Of a stretch of DNA of 40,995 bases, positions 7,780-17,182 are shown piece after piece. Position 1 is the stretch's first letter, and each line of letters starts with the position of its first letter. The position numbers and the translations under genes are program-made. The stretch is from Propionivibrio sp. Lineage in GTDB: Bacteria > Pseudomonadota > Gammaproteobacteria > Burkholderiales > Rhodocyclaceae. Location of the stretch: the NCBI RefSeq assembly GCF_017995515.1, contig NZ_JAGOIT010000010.1, positions 10,257-51,251 of the forward strand. The letters run 5' to 3'. Below the pieces are notes generated by a model. That model made no database searches. It was not told the DNA's origin and worked only from the letters and a program-made list of their open reading frames with translations.

Positions 7780-8187
7780 ATGAACGCAAACACACATGCT
7801 GCAAGTCGAAGCAGCGACCGCTCCTCTCTCAACCACACCCTGGCCATTCCGGGAATCAACACCACACAGGCGATTGCCCGCTTTTCCGGCGACGAAGGTC
7901 GCTACCGCTACTGGCTGGCCGAGTTCGTCAGCCACGGTCCGGCCACTGCCGCGCAAATTCGGCAGGCGATCGACAACGGTTCACGCGATACTGCGGTCAA
8001 ACTGGCGCACGCATTGAAAGGGCGCACGGGCATGCTCGGTATGACCGAACTGCATTCGATCGCACAGTCGCTCGAACAGTGTCTCAAGAACGGCGAGCCC
8101 ACGACACTCTGGTTTGAGGAACTGGAAAGCACGGTTGCGCACATGAGCGAGCAGATTTCCGCCGTGCTTGGGCCGGTCGAAGCCTGA
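7780..8187 (+). CDS. Stand-alone Hpt (histidine phosphotransfer) protein
   Basis: 135 residues. The Hpt four-helix bundle covers about residues 30-130, with the phospho-accepting His77 in KLAHALKGRTGMLGM. Such proteins relay phosphate between a hybrid kinase and a response regulator in the cytoplasm. The ATG at 7780 is chosen because a longer GTG start (7684) would add a residue run without similarity and overlap the conserved hairpin region; GGAAC about 10 nt upstream is only a weak SD. A REC protein follows 49 nt downstream, the natural partner, and the hybrid kinase at the 3' end of the locus could be the donor. This opens the 18-kb signalling locus. Confidence 0.85.
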   Translation: MNANTHAASRSSDRSSLNHTLAIPGINTTQAIARFSGDEGRYRYWLAEFVSHGPATAAQIRQAIDNGSRDTAVKLAHALKGRTGMLGMTELHSIAQSLEQCLKNGEPTTLWFEELESTVAHMSEQISAVLGPVEA

Positions 8188-8236
8188 CGCCTGGCGAGCC
8201 CGAGACAACGCATATCACGAGGAATACGAGGGAGAC

Positions 8237-9364
8237 ATGAGCGCATCGTTCAAGGTGTATGTGGTCGACGACGACCCCGTCGTTCTCGACATCATGCACG
8301 CCATCCTGGAGCCCGATTGCCAGGTGGAGACTTTCCCGAGCGCTGAAGACTGCCTCATGCAGCTCGAAAGCGAGAAACCGGACTTCTTCCTGCTCGACGT
8401 GAATCTGCCCGGCATGGACGGCTACACGCTGTGCCGCCAGATCAAGGACAATCCGGCGCTGCGCAGCATTCCGGTCACTTTCGTCTCGAGCAACGATACG
8501 ATCGAGGAACGGGTCACGGGCTACGACGCGGGCGGTGAGGATTTCATCGTCAAGCCGTTCGAACCCGAAGAGCTCCTGCGCAAGTTGCTGGTGGCGCAGA
8601 ACATGATCACCGGCCAGCGCTCGCTTGCCGTCCAGGCCGAGGAAGCCGAGCTCCTGTCCTCGCTGGTCATGGCCAACATGGACGAAACCGGCATCCTCCT
8701 CCAGTTCATGAGCAAGCTGATCGCCATGGAGTCCGACGACGAGATCGCCACCGGTCTGCTCGAACTGATGCAGCGCTACGGACTCGAAGGCGTCGTGCAG
8801 ACCCGCATCGGCGGCAAGGCAAAGACCGTCAGCGCGAACGGCAAGGATCATCCGCTGGAGGTCGCCGTCATCGAGCATGTGCGCGACCAGGGCCGTATCT
8901 TCGAATTCCGCCAGCGCAGCGTGCATAACTTTGAGCGCGTCACGCTGATGGTCAACAACCTGCCCCTCGACAATCCTGACTTCTGCGGCCGCCTGCGCGA
9001 TCACCTTTCGGTCGCTGCCCAAGGCGTCGACTCGCGGCTCAAGGCGCTGGAGGCCGAAGCCACGCTGCAGGAGGCGCAGTCCGGCGTGCGCAATGCGCTT
9101 GAGAGCGTTAGCGAGACAATCCGCGAACTGCATCGCGTACAGAAGGAGAACACGCTGGCCAGTAGCAAGCTGACTCGGGATTTGCAGCAAACCCTGCTCG
9201 ATTCGTTTTACCGGCTGGGCTTGACGGATAATCAGGAGAAGTTCCTGCAGGACATGGTCGGCGACTTCATCACCCAGATGTCCAGCCTCCTCAACCGTGG
9301 CACCGAAGCGCAGGAGACGCTGCACCGGCTGAGCAGCCGGCTCGAACAACTGCGCTGTAGTTGA
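8237..9364 (+). CDS. Response regulator: REC, GAF-like middle, C-terminal coiled coil
   Basis: 375 residues. The receiver domain (about 1-125) has the acidic pair in VVDDDP, phospho-acceptor Asp54 (FFLLDVNLPGMDG), Ser in TFVSSND and Lys in IVKPFEPEEL. Residues about 140-280 look like a GAF-type alpha+beta domain by pattern (LLELMQRYGLEGVVQTRI ... FERVTLMVNNLPL), but I do not recognise the family. Residues about 285-375 are helical and probably coiled coil. There is no DNA-binding, GGDEF or EAL motif, so the output is probably a protein contact. GGGAG just before the ATG at 8237 sets the start. It stands between hpt and cheD, so it could be the receiver that the truncated CheB lacks; this is inference. 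Confidence 0.87.
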   Translation: MSASFKVYVVDDDPVVLDIMHAILEPDCQVETFPSAEDCLMQLESEKPDFFLLDVNLPGMDGYTLCRQIKDNPALRSIPVTFVSSNDTIEERVTGYDAGGEDFIVKPFEPEELLRKLLVAQNMITGQRSLAVQAEEAELLSSLVMANMDETGILLQFMSKLIAMESDDEIATGLLELMQRYGLEGVVQTRIGGKAKTVSANGKDHPLEVAVIEHVRDQGRIFEFRQRSVHNFERVTLMVNNLPLDNPDFCGRLRDHLSVAAQGVDSRLKALEAEATLQEAQSGVRNALESVSETIRELHRVQKENTLASSKLTRDLQQTLLDSFYRLGLTDNQEKFLQDMVGDFITQMSSLLNRGTEAQETLHRLSSRLEQLRCS

Positions 9365-9373
9365 AGGTCTTCC

Positions 9374-9976
9374 ATGAATACGACGGACGTCGTCAAGCTG
9401 CAGGCAAAGGAGATCGAGCGCCTGGCACGCAACGTCCAGCCTGGGGCCTGGTCGGTCGACACGGACAAGCCGCTATCGACGCTGCTCGGTTCCTGCGTTG
9501 CCGTCTGCCTGTTTGACCCGGCGCTCAAGATCGGCGGCATCAACCACTTCATGCTGCCCGAGATGGGGCGCAGCAAGTACGGCGACGTCGATTCCTTGCT
9601 CTCCGGCAACTTCGCCATGGAAGCGCTGCTCAACGCCCTGATCGGGCGCGGCGCGCGCAAGGCGCGGCTGCAGGCAAAGGCCTTCGGCGGCGGCACGATC
9701 ATCGATTCGGACGCCAGCGCGCCCAACATCGGCATGCGCAACGCCAGCTTCGCCAAGGAGTGGCTGCAACGTGAGGGAATTCCGCTGCTCTCTTCCGACT
9801 TTCTCGGCCCGTGGTCGCGTAAGATCATCTTTCTCCCGTTCAACGGCGAGGCGTTCTGCAAGCGACTGGTGACGAACATGGCCACGGCGAGCGTCATCGC
9901 CCGCGAAGAACGCAGCTACGCCGAAACGCTGTTGCAGAAACCGAAAGCCGTCGACAAGAAGATCGAGCTTTTCTGA
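9374..9976 (+). CDS. cheD: Chemoreceptor glutamine deamidase CheD, copy 1 (C-terminal IELF tail)
   Basis: 200 residues. CheD deamidates glutamines on chemoreceptors and, in some species, works with CheC. The catalytic pair is present: Cys41 in STLLGSCVAV and His58 in GGINHFMLP, 17 residues apart as in the Thermotoga enzyme. AKAFGGGTI and the strand/helix pattern after it also fit. Compared with a 160-residue CheD it has an N-terminal helix (KLQAKEIERLARN) and a C-terminal tail ending KKIELF, which matches the end of the chemoreceptor at 13336 (SNIELF). The stop overlaps the cheR ATG by one base (TGATG). Confidence 0.93.
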   Translation: MNTTDVVKLQAKEIERLARNVQPGAWSVDTDKPLSTLLGSCVAVCLFDPALKIGGINHFMLPEMGRSKYGDVDSLLSGNFAMEALLNALIGRGARKARLQAKAFGGGTIIDSDASAPNIGMRNASFAKEWLQREGIPLLSSDFLGPWSRKIIFLPFNGEAFCKRLVTNMATASVIAREERSYAETLLQKPKAVDKKIELF

Positions 9977-10805
9977 TGATCGATGCCACCGCCTCCGCAA
10001 TCACCGCCGCGAACATCACGCAGCAGGAGTTCGTGCTGTTCCAGCGCCTGATCTACAAGATCGCCGGCATCAGCCTGAGCGACGCCAAGCAGGTATTGCT
10101 GGTCGGGCGGCTGAGCAAGCGGCTCAAGCAATACGGGCTATCGACTTTCACCGAGTACTACCGCATGCTCGCGTCCGGCGACTACCCGGAAGAGCTGCAG
10201 ACGATGGTGGATCTGCTGACCACCAACGAAACCTACTTCTTCCGCGAGCCGACGCACTTCGATTTCCTGCGCAACGAGATCGTCGCCAAGCGAAATAATC
10301 CTGCAACATTCCGTGTATGGAGCGCCGCGAGCTCGAGCGGCGAAGAGGCCTACTCGATCGCCATGACGCTGGCGGAGACCATGCCTTCCAGTGCGTGGGA
10401 AATCGTCGGCTCGGACATCAGCACCAAGGTGCTGGCCGCCGCCGCGGCAGGGCACTACTCGCTGGCGCGCACCGACGGCATTCCGCCCGGTTACATGCGC
10501 AAGTACTGCCTGAAAGGCGTGCGCTCGCATGCCGGGACTTTTCTGATTGCGCCGGAGCTGCGCAAAAAAGCCCGCTTCTTCCAGATCAATCTGATGCATC
10601 CGGTCGAAGCCGACATCGGCGATTTCGATGTGATCTTTTTGCGCAACGTGATGATCTACTTCGACCCGGAAACGAAGACGCGCGTCGTCCACAACCTGCT
10701 CCCGCGGCTGAAGAAAGGCGGCCATCTGATCATCGGCCACTCGGAGACGCTGACCGGCATCACCGACCGCGTGATCGGCGTGCGCCCGACGATCTACCGC
10801 AAGCC

Positions 10806-10809
<4 letters not shown>
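9976..10809 (+). CDS. cheR: Chemotaxis protein methyltransferase CheR
   Basis: 277 residues. It transfers methyl groups from SAM to receptor glutamates. The N-terminal helical domain (about 1-85, FQRLIYKIAGISLSDAKQVL) precedes the methyltransferase domain with TNETYFFREPTHFDFL, the SAM loop VWSAASSSGEEAYSIAM, FFQINLMHP and FDVIFLRNVMIYFD. No pentapeptide-binding partner is obvious, since none of the intact receptors here ends in the NWETF-type peptide. Start ATG 9976 overlaps the cheD stop and its own stop overlaps the second cheD as ATGA, so the four genes 9374-11985 are translationally coupled. Confidence 0.96.
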
Positions 10810-11984
<1,175 letters not shown>

Positions 11985-11985
<1 letters not shown>

Positions 11986-12821
11986 TGGATATTTCTTCAA
12001 TATTCGCCGCAATCGCCGCCGATGCCGAACGCGGCGACATCGTTTTTCCGACGCACACGGACATCGCCCTGCGCGTCCAGCGCATGCTCGACGATCCGGA
12101 TTGCGCCATCGACGCGCTCGGCAAGCTGATCGCCGCCGAGCCCATCCTCGCCGCGCGCGTCATCGGGCTGGCCAACTCGGTGAGCTACAACCCGGGCGGC
12201 CGCGCCATCACCGAACTCAAGAGCGCAATCTCGCGCCTCGGCTTCGCCGCCCTGCGCGCCATCACCGCGGCCATCGTCGTGCGCCAGATGAAAGAAATGT
12301 CGAGCGACGCAGCGCATCGCGCACTCGCCAGCCGCCTCTGGGAGCACACCGCCAACGTCGCCGCGCTGGCGCGCGTCATCGCCCGCCGCGTCACCCGCCA
12401 GAACCCGGACGCGGCGTTCTTCGCCGGCATCGTGCATGAAGTCGGCAGCTTCTACCTGCTCGCCCGCGCCGACGCTTTTCCCGGACTGTTTGGCAACGAA
12501 CTCGATCCGTGGCCGGGCGACGCAGAAGCCCAGGTCGGCCGCGCCGTGCTGCGCGCTCTGGAGGTTCCCGATCACATCCTGGACGCGATCGAAACGTTGT
12601 GGTCCGGCTTCCTCGCCATGCCGCCGCACTCGCTCGGCGACACCCTGCTGCTCGCCGACCGCCTGTCGCCGGTGGAATCCCCGCTCGACGCGCTCGACGG
12701 CATGAGCCGCAAGGGCATGGCGGTCGAACTCGAAGTGCTGATCGACGATGAAACGCTGACCGACATCCTTGCCGAATCGCGTGAGGAAGTTAGCTCGATC
12801 ATCGCCGCGCTAAAGGCATGA
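11985..12821 (+). CDS. HDOD domain protein
   Basis: 278 residues. The HDOD fold (a non-canonical HD-type helical bundle) covers about residues 15-220: FPTHTDIALRVQRMLDDPDC, LGKLIAAEPILAARVIGLAN, AISRLGFAALRAIT and FFAGIVHEVGSFYLL. Most HDOD proteins lack catalytic metal ligands and act as signalling scaffolds next to c-di-GMP or chemotaxis genes. A strong SD (GGGAGG) precedes the ATG at 11985, whose first base is the last base of the cheB stop. Function here unknown; position ties it to the adaptation genes. Confidence 0.9.
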
Positions 12822-12857
12822 ACGCCGGCGTGCGCACGCGCCGCCAAGGGCATTCTT

Positions 12858-12901
12858 CCTCCGTAATTCCCGCAGTTTTCTGCGGTTTCCACGGATGCAC
12901 A
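12858..12901 (+). promoter_or_regulatory. Conserved hairpin element, copy B (upstream of cheY)
   Basis: Copy B of the element at 7633-7676. CCGCAG(TTTT)CTGCGG forms a perfect 6-bp stem, enclosed by CCGT/ACGG, and ACGGATGCACA follows as in copy A. It lies about 55 nt before the cheY ATG (12956) in the only gap above 100 nt between 8237 and 19624, so it may include or control the transcript start of the cheY-mcp-STAS-cheA unit. No T-run follows the hairpin, which argues against a terminator. Confidence 0.5.
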
Positions 12902-12955
12902 GGAGCAGCCGGTTTTGAGAGCATAAGTCATTGAACCAACGGAAGGAAATTCCAT

Positions 12956-13321
12956 ATGAGTACGATCATGCTGGTGGACGATTCCGCCACGATCCTGCTG
13001 AGTGTCGCGAGCATTCTGAGCAAAGCCGGCTACACGGTCGAAAAGGCCGCAAACGCCGAACTGGCGCTGCAGAAGTTTAATGCGGGGGCGAAGGTCAACC
13101 TCCTGATCACCGACCTCAACATGCCCGGCATGAACGGCATCGACCTCATCAAGGAGGTGCGCAAGCTGCCCGCCTACAAGTTCATGCCCATCCTTTTTCT
13201 GACCACCGAATCGCAGCAATCGAAGAAGATGGAAGCCAAGGCCGCAGGTGCTTCTGGCTGGATCGTCAAGCCCGCCACGGCGGACGAACTGCTCAACACC
13301 ATCAAGCTGGTTATTCGCTAG
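12956..13321 (+). CDS. cheY: Single-domain response regulator CheY
   Basis: 121 residues, receiver domain only. Asp8/Asp9 (VDDS), phospho-acceptor Asp53 ([13 protein letters not shown]), Thr in FLTTESQ and Lys in [10 protein letters not shown] are all present. It is phosphorylated by CheA and signals to the flagellar switch or another output. GGAAGGAAA before the ATG at 12956 is a good SD. A receptor with a CheZ-like motif follows 14 nt later, suggesting local control of CheY-P; this is inference. Confidence 0.93.
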   Translation: MSTIMLVDDSATILLSVASILSKAGYTVEKAANAELALQKFNAGAKVNLLITDLNMPGMNGIDLIKEVRKLPAYKFMPILFLTTESQQSKKMEAKAAGASGWIVKPATADELLNTIKLVIR

Positions 13322-13335
13322 AGCGAGAAATCCGC

Positions 13336-14592
13336 ATGAACTTCTCCAGCTATCAGCGCCGCGCCTTTCTGGTCGCCCTGATCGTCGCCCTCGGTGCCGC
13401 TGCTTCGGTCTATGTATTGCACGGCTGGTTCCACCAGCTATTCAAGTCCGCGGCGATCGTCGATGCCCTCGGAGCCGCATTTGTCGTGCTGGCTGGCTTT
13501 GTCGCACAGCGCCTTGTCTCAGTAACGTTTTGCCGTGATCACTTGCTGGGAGCCGCCGGGGTCCAGGCCATCGCTGACGCCAAGCTGGAGCGCTTGCACA
13601 AAGTGAACGAGGAGGTCGCCGCTGAACTCAAGCAGATGCAGGACTTCAATACCGTCGTACGCGGGCACTTGAAGAATGTGATCGATGAAACCGAAGCAGC
13701 CGCGTTCGGCATCGTCGAGCGACTTCAAACCATTGACGCGGTCGTTACCTCACTCGATCAGTTTGTCGCTGGAACAGCAGGAGAATCCGAGAACCTGACC
13801 CGCGGTGCACGAGAACGCATCGAAAAAAATCGGGACATCGTGGTCAAGATGAGCGGGTACGTCCAGCAGCGGCTACAAGACGCCGAGCAGGATCAGATAC
13901 GCGTCGCACAGGTCGTCGGTGAGGCGCGCGCGCTCGAATCACTGGTGCAGTTGATCAAGCATGTCGCCGGGCAGATCAATCTGCTCGCCCTCAACGCGGC
14001 GATTGAAGCGGCACGCGCCGGCGAGGCTGGACGCGGTTTTGCCGTCGTCGCCGACGAAGTGCGCAAACTATCGGCAGAAACCGAAACGGCAGTCAGCAAG
14101 ATCAGCCTCGGCATTCAATCGGTCGCCAAGTCGATCGAAATACAGTTTCAAGACACGCTCTCGCATGACGATCTGGATCAGGAAAAGATCATGCTCAGCC
14201 AGTTTTCGACTCAGCTGCAGGAGCTCGGCGAAAGCTATCAGGAGCTGATGCAGCACGAAACCGAGACCCTCAACCAGGTGCAGCGCAGTAGCACCCAGCT
14301 CGGCAACATGTTCCTTGAAGCGCAGGCTGGCGTTCAGTTCCAGGACGTCACCCGGCAGCAGATCGAGCAAGTCATGCAGGCGCTGAAGCAACTGGATGAA
14401 CACGCCGAAGGACTCGCTGAACGTCTGCGCGTTTATGAAGAACCCGCAGCGAACTACACGCCTCTGACACGACGCCTCGAAACCCTGTACAGCGGGTACG
14501 TCATGGAGCAGCAGCGTACTAGCCACGACGCTTCCCTAAAGAGAGAGGCTTCGAAACAAGTATCCGTTAAGTCCAACATTGAATTGTTCTAG
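13336..14592 (+). CDS. Membrane chemoreceptor-like protein with CheZ-like D-x-x-x-Q motif and IELF tail
   Basis: 418 residues. Two closely spaced transmembrane helices (about 9-28 and 43-62) leave almost no periplasmic sensor. A cytoplasmic coiled coil follows, with the receptor hairpin tip at about 214-245 ([20 protein letters not shown] then [12 protein letters not shown]). After the tip, residues about 333-350 read [18 protein letters not shown]. Asp337 and Gln341 keep the D-x-x-x-Q spacing of the CheZ phosphatase motif (FQDLTGQ). The C-terminus is KSNIELF, close to the end of CheD copy 1. No HAMP domain is seen. It may sense intracellular signals and influence CheY-P directly. Alternatively QDxxRQ may be only a structural motif of this receptor class. 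Confidence 0.85.
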   Translation: MNFSSYQRRAFLVALIVALGAAASVYVLHGWFHQLFKSAAIVDALGAAFVVLAGFVAQRLVSVTFCRDHLLGAAGVQAIADAKLERLHKVNEEVAAELKQMQDFNTVVRGHLKNVIDETEAAAFGIVERLQTIDAVVTSLDQFVAGTAGESENLTRGARERIEKNRDIVVKMSGYVQQRLQDAEQDQIRVAQVVGEARALESLVQLIKHVAGQINLLALNAAIEAARAGEAGRGFAVVADEVRKLSAETETAVSKISLGIQSVAKSIEIQFQDTLSHDDLDQEKIMLSQFSTQLQELGESYQELMQHETETLNQVQRSSTQLGNMFLEAQAGVQFQDVTRQQIEQVMQALKQLDEHAEGLAERLRVYEEPAANYTPLTRRLETLYSGYVMEQQRTSHDASLKREASKQVSVKSNIELF

Positions 14593-14615
14593 CCCCGCTA
14601 TTGCAGGAGACCGCC

Positions 14616-14921
14616 ATGCCCTCCACCCAACTGCTCACCCTCACGGAAGACCTGACCATCTACCACGCGCTGGAACAGAAGCACCGGCTGCTCGATGCCT
14701 TAAGCAGCGCCGACGAGCTCGAACTCGACCTGATGCAGGTCGGCGAGATCGACACCGCCGGGCTGCAGCTGCTGATCCTGCTCAAGAAGGAAGCGCAGCG
14801 CAGCGGCAAACACCTCGCGATCGTCGCCCACAGCCAGCCGGTACGTGCGGTGATCGACTTCTGCAACCTTGCGGCCGAACTCGGCGACCCGCTGGTCATC
14901 CCGGCCGCCGAATCTGCCTGA
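14616..14921 (+). CDS. STAS-domain protein (anti-sigma-factor-antagonist-like)
   Basis: 101 residues: LLTLTEDLTIYHALEQKHRL, then ELDLMQVGEIDTAGLQLLIL. STAS domains carry a phosphorylatable Ser/Thr in a D-S/T-x-G motif; here it is D-T-A-G with Thr. AGGAG 8 nt before the ATG at 14616 sets the start; an earlier TTG at 14601 would put the SD inside the gene. Immediately upstream of cheA, it may bind a chemosensory component rather than an anti-sigma factor; no anti-sigma gene is present in the window. Confidence 0.88.
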   Translation: MPSTQLLTLTEDLTIYHALEQKHRLLDALSSADELELDLMQVGEIDTAGLQLLILLKKEAQRSGKHLAIVAHSQPVRAVIDFCNLAAELGDPLVIPAAESA

Positions 14922-14944
14922 CCGTCTGACCTCTGGAGAAAAGC

Positions 14945-17179
14945 ATGGACGAACTGACCGGCGTTTACATCCAGGAGTGCCGCGAGCAACTCGCCGACAT
15001 GGAGGCCGGCCTCTTGCGGCTCGAACAGGCCCCGGACGACCGCGACAACCTGAACGGCATCTTCCGCGCCGCGCACACGATCAAGGGCGGCGCCGGCGTC
15101 ATCGAATGCCGCTTCATCGAGCACTTCACGCACGGCGTCGAGAACCTGCTCGACGCGCTGCGCAACGGCGACTTCGCCGTCACCGGCGGCATGGCGACGC
15201 TGCTGCTCGAATGCTGCGACCAGATGGTCGACCTGATCGACGTGCTCGCTGCGCAATCCACGGCTCCCGACGCCGACGTGCAGGCGCGCGGCGATGCGCT
15301 GACGCAGCGCCTCGGCGAAATCCTCGCCGCCAATCAAGGCAACGCCGGCCCTTCTGCGTCGAGCCTCACCGTGCAGGACGACGACGTCGAGGTCGAAAGC
15401 ACGGGTGGCAGCGTCGTCAATACCGACAGCTGGCACATCTCCGTGCGTTTCGGCCAGAACGTCCTGCGCGGCGGCACCGACCCGCTCTCCTTCATCCGTT
15501 ACCTCGCCAGTCTGGGCGAGATCATCGGCATCGAGACGATCGCCGACGCCATCCCGCAAGCGCCCGAGATGGACCCGGAATCGTGCTACCTCGGCTTCGA
15601 GATCCGCCTGCAGACCAAAGCGTCGAAGGCCGACATCGAGCGCGTATTCGACTTCGTGCACGACGACTGCGAGCTGCGCATCCTGCCGCCGCACAGCAAC
15701 GTCGCCGACTACCTGCGCCTGATCACCGAATTGCCCGAAGACACCATGCGGCTCGGTGAAATGCTCGTGCGCTGCGGCGCGCTGACGCAGGCCGAGATCG
15801 ATCAGGGTTTGCTGGCGCAGACGGCAGCGAAGACGCCCGAGGAACAAACACCGCCCCCGCTCGGCGAAATCCTCGTCGAAAACAAGGTCGTGCACAAGGA
15901 GATCGTCGACGCGGCGGTCGCCAGGCAGGCGCAGGTCGTCGAGAAGAAGGCGAAGGATGCCCAGCTCGTACGCGTGCATGCCGACAAGCTCGACCAGCTG
16001 ATCGACCTCGTCGGCGAACTCGTCATCGCCGGCGCCTCGGCCAACTTGCTCGCAGTCAAAAGCCGGCAGAGCGACCTCGTCGAAGCCACCTCGGTTCTCT
16101 CCCGCCTCGTCGAGAACATCCGCGACTCGGCGCTGCAGCTGCGCATGGTGCAGATCGGCGACACCTTCACCCGTTTCAACCGCGTCGTGCGCGATGTTTC
16201 CAAGGATCTCGGCAAGGAGATCGAACTCGTCATCAGCGGCGCCGAGACCGAACTTGACAAGACCGTCGTCGAGAAGATCGGCGACCCGCTCATGCACCTC
16301 GTGCGCAACTCGCTCGACCACGGCATCGAACCGACTGCCCTCCGTCTCGAGCGCGGCAAGCCGGCGTGCGGGCGCGTCTCGCTCAACGCCTACCACGACT
16401 CGGGCAACATCGTCATCGAGGTCTCCGACGACGGCGGCGGCCTCAACCGCGAGAAGATCCGCGCCAAGGCGATAGAACGCGAGCTGATCTCGCCCGAGGC
16501 CAATCTCTCCGAGAGCGAGATCATCAATCTGATCTTCGAGCCGGGCTTCTCGACCGTCGACACCGTCTCCAAGCTCTCCGGGCGTGGCGTCGGCATGGAC
16601 GTCGTGCGGCGCAACATCACGGCGTTGCGCGGCAGCGTCGATGTCGCCTCGACAGAGGGCCAGAGTTCGACCTTCACCATCAGGCTGCCGCTGACGCTGG
16701 CGATCATCGACGGTTTCCTCGTCGGCGTCGAGAAGGCGGCCTACGTCATCCCGCTCGACTCGGTTGTCGAGTGCATCGAGCACAAGAACCTCGCCGGCGA
16801 CCGCAACTTCCTCAACCTGCGCGGTGAGGCGCTGCCCTTCATCCGCCTGCGCGAGCTGTTCGAGATCCGCGGCGCCGTACCGGCGCGCGAGAGCATCGTC
16901 GTCGTCCAGTTCGGCGGCCAGCGCGCCGGCATCGTCGTCGATCAGCTGATGGGCGAATTCCAGACCGTGATCAAGCCGCTCGGCCGCCTCTTCTCCAACC
17001 TGCGCGGCATCGGCGGCTCGACCATCCTCGGCAGCGGCGAGGTCGCGCTCATTCTCGACGTCGCGGCGCTGGTCAATCTCGTCGCGCGCGGCGAGGAGGA
17101 ACGGCGTCACACCAACAAGCAATCCGCGTCGTTTGCCGCACTCGCAGACAATTCATTGGCAGTTCAACTGGGGAGGTAA
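14945..17179 (+). CDS. cheA: Chemotaxis histidine kinase CheA with MshEN/GspE-N-like insertion
   Basis: 744 residues. P1 Hpt domain at about 1-105 with phospho-accepting His44 (FRAAHTIKGGAG). Residues about 155-250 form a CheA-specific alpha+beta domain (SWHISVRFGQNVLRGGTDPL). Two 24-residue helical motifs follow: 269-292 (RLGEMLVRCGALTQ...) and 305-328 (PLGEILVENKVVHK...), in the style of the GspE/MshE N-terminal domain. Then come the dimerisation domain (VHADKLDQLIDLVGELVIAG), the ATPase with N box MHLVRNSLDHGIE and G boxes SDDGGGL and GRGVGMD, and a CheW-like domain to the end (YVIPLDSVVECIEH). It phosphorylates CheY and other receivers in response to receptors. The SD (GGAGAAA) fits the ATG at 14945. 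The insertion is the unusual part. Confidence 0.95.
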   Translation: MDELTGVYIQECREQLADMEAGLLRLEQAPDDRDNLNGIFRAAHTIKGGAGVIECRFIEHFTHGVENLLDALRNGDFAVTGGMATLLLECCDQMVDLIDVLAAQSTAPDADVQARGDALTQRLGEILAANQGNAGPSASSLTVQDDDVEVESTGGSVVNTDSWHISVRFGQNVLRGGTDPLSFIRYLASLGEIIGIETIADAIPQAPEMDPESCYLGFEIRLQTKASKADIERVFDFVHDDCELRILPPHSNVADYLRLITELPEDTMRLGEMLVRCGALTQAEIDQGLLAQTAAKTPEEQTPPPLGEILVENKVVHKEIVDAAVARQAQVVEKKAKDAQLVRVHADKLDQLIDLVGELVIAGASANLLAVKSRQSDLVEATSVLSRLVENIRDSALQLRMVQIGDTFTRFNRVVRDVSKDLGKEIELVISGAETELDKTVVEKIGDPLMHLVRNSLDHGIEPTALRLERGKPACGRVSLNAYHDSGNIVIEVSDDGGGLNREKIRAKAIERELISPEANLSESEIINLIFEPGFSTVDTVSKLSGRGVGMDVVRRNITALRGSVDVASTEGQSSTFTIRLPLTLAIIDGFLVGVEKAAYVIPLDSVVECIEHKNLAGDRNFLNLRGEALPFIRLRELFEIRGAVPARESIVVVQFGGQRAGIVVDQLMGEFQTVIKPLGRLFSNLRGIGGSTILGSGEVALILDVAALVNLVARGEEERRHTNKQSASFAALADNSLAVQLGR

Positions 17180-17182
17180 ATC

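Noticed and set aside
14660-17122. Long open frame (820 codons) on the minus strand opposite cheA
   Set aside because: It mirrors the codon pattern of a GC-rich gene; its translation is Asp/Val/Arg-rich low-complexity sequence with no domain, while the plus strand codes a complete CheA.
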